Assembly (NCBI GenBank): GCA_030849075.1
Contig: JASAOO010003541.1
Coordinates: 45,621-109,620, forward strand
Direction of reading: 5' to 3'
Source of the DNA: Zelonia costaricensis
Taxonomy: Eukaryota > Euglenozoa > Kinetoplastea > Trypanosomatida > Trypanosomatidae
Length of the DNA: 64,000 bases
Both the position numbers and the translations under genes were made by a program. Below, piece after piece: positions 19,901 to 28,900 of this stretch; position 1 is the first letter of the stretch, and the number at the start of each line of letters is the position of its first letter. Under the pieces are notes generated by a model, which worked only from the letters and a program-made list of their open reading frames with translations, was not told where the DNA came from and did not search any database.

Positions 19901-22900
19901 GCCGCTGGCCAGACTCGTAGCGGAACTGCGGGTCGAGCACGGAGTCGATGATGGGGTCGATGAACTCGTCGACGTTCTCGAACAGGAACGGGTTGCCGTA
20001 CTGGATGGCGAACTCGAGCTTCTTGAGGAAGTCGGGGTCGCTGAAGGTGGCCGTCTCGAAGCGCGGGTTGCCCTGGTGCTGCCGCTTGATCCAGCTGACG
20101 GCCTGCATCTGCGGGTCGATGCAGAGGGGGAAGCGGATCTTGCCGGCCCGCTTGCCCTTGCCGGTGTAGTCGGTGCTCACCGACGTGAGGATGCCGTTCT
20201 GCACCGACAGCGCATCCGACGGCAGCCCGTCGCTAGCCCACTGCGACACCGCCACGTCGTTGGTCAGCAGCTGCCGCACGTCGAAGCCCTCCGTCAGCGG
20301 GATGCCGCGGGCGCGCAGGTCGGGCACCCAGATGCTCTCCAGCGCCTCGTGCCGGTACGGGTAGGTGAAGGCGCCGAGGTAGGATAGAAACGCCGCGCCG
20401 GCGAGGCAGTCGCCGACGAGGCGGCTGCGCGACGCGCTCAGCAGCGTCTTCTCCTCCGTCCAGCGCACCCGCTCCGAGCTGAAGCCGTCGATCAGCTTGT
20501 GCGCGGCGTTGAGGCGTCGCTCCATGACGGACTTCTCCTCCTGCAGCTGCCGTGCCTCGGCCATGCCGGCCTCGAGCTGCTGCTCAAGCCGCCGCAGGCT
20601 CTCCGTCAGCCGGTCAATCTCATCGCGGCACGCCTGCAGCTGCCGCTCCGCCGTCTCCTTGGCCTTCTGCAGCTGGCGCACCCGCTCCTGCTTCGGAAAG
20701 ACCTCCTTGGCGACGTTCCAGTACTGCTTCATCGCCTCGACCCAGATCATGAGGCCCGAGGCGGCCATACTGACCTTCTTGAGGTCGTTCGAGTTCACCG
20801 GGAACTCCTTGAGCACCTTGTTGATCTCGTTCATCTTAGCCTGGTTCAGCGTTGGCGTGAGCGTGTCGATGTCGACGAGCGACCGGATGAAGTCGGCCTG
20901 GCCCATCATGATCTTGCCCGACTCCCACGTCGCCGGCACACCCTTGACAATGCACACCATGCGCACCACCGCCACGACGTTCACCGACGGCTTCGCGAAG
21001 GAGCGCAGCTCGGTGATGCTCTTCGGGTCAATGTGACGCACGGCCTCCATGGCCTCCTCCAGCGCCGGCATCGCCGCCTCCAGCACCACCTGCGCCTCCG
21101 CCGACTCCTTCTCGATCTCGGCGTTCTGGATGTTGAGCTCCTCCTCCATCTTGAGCGATTCCTCCTTGCGCACCTGGTTCTTCTGCTTCTGCTCCGTGAT
21201 CTCGCGCGTCATCTGCGCGTTGATCTCCTGCTTCTCGCGCAGCGTCACCTCCTTCTCGGCCAGCTCCTCCTTGAGCACCTTCACCTCCGCCTCCGCGTGC
21301 TGCAGCTTCTCCAGACCAATCGTGAACTTCTTCACAATGTCGTCGATGTCCTCGCGCCGCGTCACGAGCAGCTTCGCGTAGTTGGCCAGGAACCCGAGGT
21401 AGTTCTTCGGGGTGACGTAGTTGTGCCGCTTCAGCTCGTTCTGGTACCGACTCGACAGCTTGTCCGCGGTGAGGTGCACCTGCACCATGTGCTCGACGAT
21501 CGGCGTGCGCAGCTCGTTTGGCAGCGCCTCCTCGGCCAGCACCTTGCGCCCCACCGCCTCGAGCGCCTGCGCGGGCCACTTTTGGAACCAGTCGATCGTC
21601 GTGTTGTTGATCAGGCTCGGGAAGTTGCGGCAGCGGGTGCGCAGGGCTTCGCCGGAGGGGCTCATGGAGAGCACGACGTGCAGGTTGTCGCGGCAGCGCG
21701 CGATGAAGGCGGTCCACTTGTTGTCCTTTGACGGCGCCAGCCCGGCCGCCTCGACGTCCTCGGTGACGCTCGCGTAGAGCGGCTCCTTCTCCTCCTCGCT
21801 GAAGAGCGCCGGCACCATGCCGGAGGCGAGGAGGTTGTTGATGTGCTCCAGGAAGCCCTCCTCCTTCACGTGGCCGTCCATGAACAGGAAGATCATCTTC
21901 TCCCGCATCACGCCGACGCTCTGGTACAGCTTCTTGAGGTCCTCGCGGAAGGCGTCCTCGCCGTAGTTGCGGGCCAGCACAATCTCGAACACGCCCATCT
22001 TGCAGATCGACGCGGCCAGCTTCGTGAGCGACTGCTTGCCGCTGCCACCGACGCCGACGAGCAGGCAGTGGCCGCGCGGCAGCGACAAGACGCGGGTGAT
22101 GCGCAGGAGGTGCTCGAGCGCCATGTCGAACATGACCAGGTCGATCTTCTTCACCGGCGTGTTGATCTCCTCCATGACGGACTCGACGAGACGCCGGGCC
22201 AGGTCGTAGGTCGGGCCGAAGTCCTCGTAGATGTGCAGCGGCTCAAACTCGTTGTCCGGCACAAAGTCGCCAAAGTCGCCGAGCAGCAGCGGGTCCTGCA
22301 TGACGGCCACCGTGTCGCGCGGGAAGTGGTGCGACACCTGCTTCTCGATGAGGTCGCACACAAACGCCTTGTCGTCCTCGTCGGCCATGCGGTCGACAAA
22401 GACGCGCACCACCTCGTTGCGCCACAGCCGCACCAGCGACCCCGACGTCGGGAACTTGGCCGGCGTCGCGCGGCAGAGGCCCTCGTACACGCGGGACAGG
22501 TCGCGCAGGTTGAAGATGTAGTGGAACTTCGCCGGCGTGGCGGGCAGCGCGGAGACGAGGTTGACGTACAGCTGCAGCGTCATCGTCGTGATGGTTGTCG
22601 CGAAGTCGGCTTCGACCGGCAGCGTCTTGTAGGCGTCGGCCAGGATCTGCTGGTAGATGGTGTGGATCGCCTCGTCCTGCGGGAAGAGGATGTTGAAGAC
22701 CGTGAAGAGGGAGACGAAGCGGGGGTCGAGCGCGTTGCGGCCACCGCCCGGCGGCGCCATCGCCGCGACGAACTGCGTGTCGCGCACGTTCTTGAAGAGC
22801 AGGTCCTTGCGGTCGTACCAGTGGTGGCTCTCGATGAGCAGCTTCAGGAACGCGATGGGCTGCTGCGTGCCGTAGAGGTCCACCCTCGGCATGTTGATGT

Positions 22901-25900
22901 CGTCCACAAAGACGATGAGGCGCTTCTTGGCAGGGGGGCCGAGCACCGTGTTGGTGCGCTTCTCGATGTTGTCCTCCATCGTCCGCTGCGCGTCGAGCGA
23001 GGTGGTGCGCGAGCTGAAGTTCATCTCGAGCAGCATCGCCTCGAGGTGCACGTCGTCGCCGCCACCCTCGCCGCCGCTGACGCCGATGTCGGCGCCGCTC
23101 TCGCCGGCGTGCATCGAGGTCCACTTCAGGTGCTGCAGGTACGACTGGATCGTCACCGTCTTGGCCGTGCCGCTCTCGCCGACAAACATGAGGGGGCTGC
23201 GGTTGAGCACAATCTTGTTCAGCAGCCACATGTTCCGCTCCGTGTCTACCGTCGAGACAAGCAGCGAGCTGAACTGCTGCCCGGGCTTCCGCTCGAACGG
23301 CTTGACGAGGACGTTCCACGGCTTCCAGCGGCTGTCTTGCAGATCAAAGAAGTAGTCGTACATGGTGCGCGCCTCCGGCAGCGAGCCGGAGCCGACGAAG
23401 CGCGTCAGGAAGTTGTCGCCGACGTCCTGGAGGTTCCAGCCGCTGATGCGCTTCAAGAAGGCGTCGAAGCGCTGCCGGTCCGGCCCGGTGCTGATGAGCG
23501 CGCCAAAGCTCCACACGCAGGCGAAGATGAACACCGACTGCAGCGCGCGCGGCTCGAGCGAGGTGTCCTTGGGCGACACGGTGTACAGCATCGTCGTCAG
23601 CTGCTTCACCATGTTCAGCGCGTTCGTCGGCAGCACGAGCCGCGGCGGCGTCGACATCGTCCCCTCCTCGTCGGCGCCGTCCAGCACGAAGTTGATCAGC
23701 GGCTGCACAAACTGGTCCACCAGCTCCGTCAGTGTCTCCTGCTCATCGCGCGGCCGACGCATCTTCCAGGCGTGCATGAACGGCTTCCAGCCGAGGTTGA
23801 TCGGATCGAGAAAGACCATGCCGACGCGCGAGACCGTCGCCGGCGAGGCGTACTGCAGGTCGCCGACCTCGAAGAGCAGCGAACACTGCGGGTGCAGGCG
23901 AATGCGCTCGCCGTTCGGCAGCGTCAGCAGCTTGTTGTCGTCCATGACCGAGTTCATGTCCTCGACCCACTTCGCGTCCACGTCGCCATCGAAGATGACG
24001 TAGCGCCGCTCCCGCTCCGTCCCCTCTGCCGGCTTGTTGATGCTGCGGAAGATGCTGGAGAAGATGCCGTCCGTCCAGTTACGCGTCATCGGGTCCATCA
24101 TGCCGTACAGGGCCGAGGTCGGCTGCGCCTTGGGGTTGATGACGTACGACTTGGTCACCAGGCCGAGCTCCGTCTGCGCCTTGCACAGCGCGTCGATCAC
24201 CGTCGACTTGCCGCCGCCGGTTGGGCCGACCACCATCGACGTGTGCCGCGTCTGCATCGTCTCGTACAGCTGCACGACCTTGTCGATCTGGCGCGGGTTG
24301 ATCTGGAAGCCGCGCTCCTTCAGCACGCTCGTGCTGGCCTTGGCGAGGTTCTCCTGCGGCACGCGCGTCGGGTCCAGGCCGGGGAAGAGGTCGCCCATGA
24401 GCCCCTTGAAGAGCGGCTCGTCCTGGGCGATGAACTTGGGCGCGTTCATGTCGCGCAGCGCCCGCATCAGCACCGACTCCTCCGACAGCTCCGGCGAGCC
24501 GCGCTTCAGCTGGCCGGCCATGACGAGCACCGCCTTGAGCGCGCGCAGGCCCCAGTCGTAGTGGTGCTGCTTCGACAGCTGCCCCCTCGCGAGCGAGTAG
24601 AGCGTCACCATCTTGCGCGCCAGCTCGCGCGCCGTCGTGAAGCCCTCGGAGAAGAGCATGTTCTCGGCGATCAGCTCCATGTCCGGCACCACCATCACCA
24701 CGGGGCGGAAGAGCGCCTTGAGGTTGTCCGGCAGCTCCACGCGGCCGGCGTAGCCGGGGTTCATCGTGATGAAGGTGCCGACGGTCGGCACCAGCCGAAT
24801 GACGCTGTCGCCGAAGAGGAACTCCTTGTCGCCGGCCCGCAGCGCCGCCTGGATGGAGCGCAGCTGCTCCGACACGACGGACAGCACCGGCAGCTCAATG
24901 CGGTTGAACTCGTCGAAGCAGCCCCACGAGCCGGTCTGCGACAGCCCGGAGAAGATGGTGCCCATCGCCTTGTAGTCGAGGCCCTCGCCGCAGTTGAAGA
25001 CGACGCACTGGATGGCCATCGCCTTGGCCAGGTCCTTCACCGACTCCGTCTTGCCCGTCCCGGCCGGCCCGCCCGGCGCGCCGCCGAGGCAGAAGGTCAG
25101 CGCCTGCGTCAGCGTCATGAAGCAGCGGTCCGTCAGCGGCGTGATGACGAGGCGGCCGTTGAGGCCCATGTACTCGAAGCCGTAGCGGAAGCGGCCGGTG
25201 CACTGCGCAATCATGCACGTGTCCACCGCCTTCTCCCAGTAGAAGCGCAGCTGCGACTCCCAGTCGAACTCGCGCGCGTCCGTGACGGAGTCGCGCACGA
25301 AGCGGTCGACAATGTCGCGGCCGTGCACGTCGACGATAATGAGGGTGTTGATCTTCTTGCGGTACTGCTTGTCCATGTCCTTGTCCATCTCCGCCACGAG
25401 GTCGATGAGCTGGCGGCTCAGGGACGCGGACAGCTCCTTGACCGCGCCGCGCTTGCCCTTGCGCACCTGCGAAAAGGCGTACTCGACCTCGTACGTCCAG
25501 AACACCTTCGCGCCCGTCAGCGTGACCATCCCGTGGTACTGCTTCACCCACTCCAGCCGCTGCATCTTCGGGTAGTGGAAGACGCCGGCCTTGAGGATGT
25601 CGTGCAGGGTCTGCCGCGACTCGTCCAGCACCGCCTGCAGCCACTCCTCGACCGGCCGCCCCTCCGTCTTGACCGGCGTGCCGAAGTCGAGCCGCTCCCC
25701 CTCCTGCGACTCCACGCCGCAGATCGTCTCGTCGCGCTCGCTCTTGAAGATGAGCCGGGCGCAGTTGTCGAACATCTTCAGCATGTGGTCCTGCACCGCC
25801 TTCGCGCTGCTCGTCGCGAGAATTGAGAGCAGCTCGTCGTCGGAGATGAAGTAGAACCGCGGGAAGAGGCACCGCTTCGTCTCGAGGTAGTTGGACAGGT

Positions 25901-28900
25901 CCTTCTGGCACTCCTCCAACTTCTCCTCCAGGAAGCGCAGCTCCTCGAGCCGGCCAGCAACGTTGCAGCACTGGCTCACGTTGGGCGAGGCGCTCGTGTC
26001 GTTCATGATGCGCACGAACTTCTTGTCCAGGTCGTTGAACTTTGCCGCCTCCTTGGGCAGCTGCTGCACAATGTCCTCGTTGCCCTTGAAGATGGACTCG
26101 AGGTACTGCCACTTCTGCTGCACCGTCACCCACACGCCAAGGACGTCGCTCATGACAGACAGGCGGCGCTCCCACGTCTTGACCTCCTCAATGAACGGCT
26201 GCGCCCACTTCACGTTCGCGATCGACTGCACCTTGAGCGTGTTGTCGTCCACCGCCTCCTGAATCTCGCTCGTGTCCGTGAGCACATCGCAGCGGGCGGC
26301 GCCCTTGCGGGGCGCGTACGGCACGGGGGTGAACACCTTCTCGGCCCAGTACTGCTTGATCGCCCGAATCTCCTGCTCAATGCCCTGCTCGCGCGCCGCA
26401 GCGAGCACGACGCGGTCCACCTCGTCCGTGAAGCGGAACAGCTCCATCGCAATGAGCTCGCTGAGGTTAATCTGCTCGTAGTTGAAGTCCTTGCCGGTGA
26501 CCTTCATCAGCTCCGTCCAGTGCCGCGCCTTCAGCGCCGGGCTCTTCAGCTTCGCCAGCAGCGGCAGCGAGCTCTGGAAGTTGAGGATGAGCTGGTGGAC
26601 CGCCGAGAAGGGCTCGACCGCGCTGTACTGCTTGCCCAGCACGCGCGCCTGCTTCGCCCGCTCCTCGGTCGTCGCCTCCAGGTCAGCCAGCAGCAGGTCC
26701 TTCCAGCTGCTCCGGTTCCAGCGGCGCAGGTCGCTGGTCCACTGCTCGTACAGGTCGTACACCGTCTCCACCTTGGTCAGCTCCTCGTTCAGCTGCTGCA
26801 GCGCGGTGTGCGTCGTCAGCGGCAGGTCAAAGAGCTTCTCGGCCTTGACGAGCTGGTCGCGCTTCAGCTGCAGCTCCGTCAGCCGCTGCCGCCACTGCTT
26901 CTTCGCCTCGTTGCCGACGACGAGGTCGACGCCGGCGCGACCCGGGCCGGTGCTGCGGAACTCCTGGAGCACCTTCTTCCCCTCGCCCAGGAAGCGTGCG
27001 ACCTCCTGCATCGTCAGCTCGCGGAACTGCACCTTGCGCGGCTCCAGCGCGACACCGGTCTGGTGCACGCGGGCCAGGGTGCACGACCACATGTCCAGCA
27101 GGCTCATCGCCAGATTCACCTCCTCGGCGTCCAGCACGACGCCGTAGTGCTGCAGCGAGCTATATACATACTCAATTTCGCGCACCGCTTGCTCGACCTC
27201 GAGCGAGGACGTCCGCGCGTTGTGCATCACCTCAAGCACGAACTTCAGGTCGGCAATGTTGTCGCACGGCCGCACAAGGTCCTCGTTGATCTTCTTGATG
27301 GTGTTGTACCGCTGCATCATGCGCGCCCGCACCGTGTCGTTGAGCTGCGCCCCCTCCATTGCGACCCACTGGTACACGTGCTCGACCAGCTCCGTGTAGA
27401 AGGGCGTCTCGTCGCACCGCATGAAGCCGAAGTCGTGCACGTGGCTCTCCTCGTCGAAGTCGTGGATCATGTTGAAGTAGAGCTGGAACTTGGCGTCGTA
27501 GTCGATCCACTGCAGCTGGCTCTTCGCCTGCTGCTCGACCGAGATCTTCTTGTCGGCCAGGAAGACGAAGCGGTAGCGCTGCAGCATCTTGATGTTCGTC
27601 GCGAGGGCGCCGAGGTGCGTCTGGATGGTGCGGTTGACGAGCGCCTGCAGCTTGTACACCTGCGGCAGGTTGTAGATGTCCTGGTAGTAGGTGAAGAGCG
27701 TCTCGTAGTCCTCCTCGGCCGGCCGTGGGATAATCTCACCCTGCGTGAACTCGAGGCACGTCCCGCGCATCCACCGCTGGAACTGCTTCGTCGTCTCGAT
27801 GACGCCGGCTTGGATTTTGTAGAACGCCGTCGTGATCTCCTGCTGCTGCGGTGTGTACGTCGGCTCACTTGTCAGGAGGATGGTCACCTTGAACAGCGGC
27901 GGCGGGCGGGCCGAGGCGCGCGACGAGGTCGTGTAGCCGACCAGCTTGGCGAAGCTCGCCAGCGACTTGAGCACCATCGTCGTCAGCGCGCGCCAGATGC
28001 GCTGCTCCCAGTGGCTGTAGTACGAGGCGAGGCTGGCGCACTTGCCAGTGTGCGTGCCCAGCAGCTGGCTCTCCACCTTGGTGAGCAGCGGCTTCGCCGT
28101 GCGGTAGGCGCGCACGCAGCGCTCGAGCTGCTCGACGCGGCGGCGCTCGATGATGTCGACGAGGGTCTGCAGCTCCGGCAGCTCCCCGCCTGCCTGCAGG
28201 AAGTCGCGGTAGTCCGGGATGAGCCGCGTCGAGGCGATTTTGTTCACGACCTGCGTCTGCAGGCTGTCGGCGCTCTTGCGCACCTCGCGGCTGACGTTGC
28301 GGAACTTCGTGATCGCCTTCTCGCAGTTGTTGACAAAGTCAGGGATGGAGAGACTCGTCCAGTTGATGTCGCGGAAGCCCGGCTCCAGCGCCTGCTTCAG
28401 CTCCTGCACCTCGGCCGCCAAAATCGCGCGCTCCGGCCCGGCCAGGGCGCCGAGCTCGTAGTTGAAGCTCACGAGCATCGCGTTGAGGGCGTCGACGTAC
28501 GCGTGGTACGCCTCGTCCTGCAGCGTGATGTGCAGCACCCCCTTCGGGATCTCGAACCCGAGCCGGTCGAGGTACTTGGTCTCGCGAATGATGTCGAAGA
28601 TGGCCCAGTTGAAGTTCACCTTGTACGTCCCATCCGGCTCGGCGCGCAGGATGTTCCACTTCAGCGAGGCCGGTGCCGGCACGCGCACCTGGTCGCGCCA
28701 CTGCATGAACCGCGTCGTCGAGTACTCCTTCATCTGCCGCGACGCCTCCACGTACTTCGCCTTCACCTGCTGCCCCATCGACGACTTGAGCATGCCCTCG
28801 TGCTGGAAGCGCAGGATGGGCTTCTTGAGGCGCTGGAAGAGCGACATGCTCCAGTGGATCGCGCCGGCGACGGGCGGCTGGTTCTTCGTGAGCGGCGGCG

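Noticed and set aside
21843..25826. A 1,327-codon plus-strand open frame
   Set aside because: It lies antisense inside the dynein heavy chain and is full of Leu, Arg, His, Val and Glu with no domains. It arises from codon bias of the real gene.
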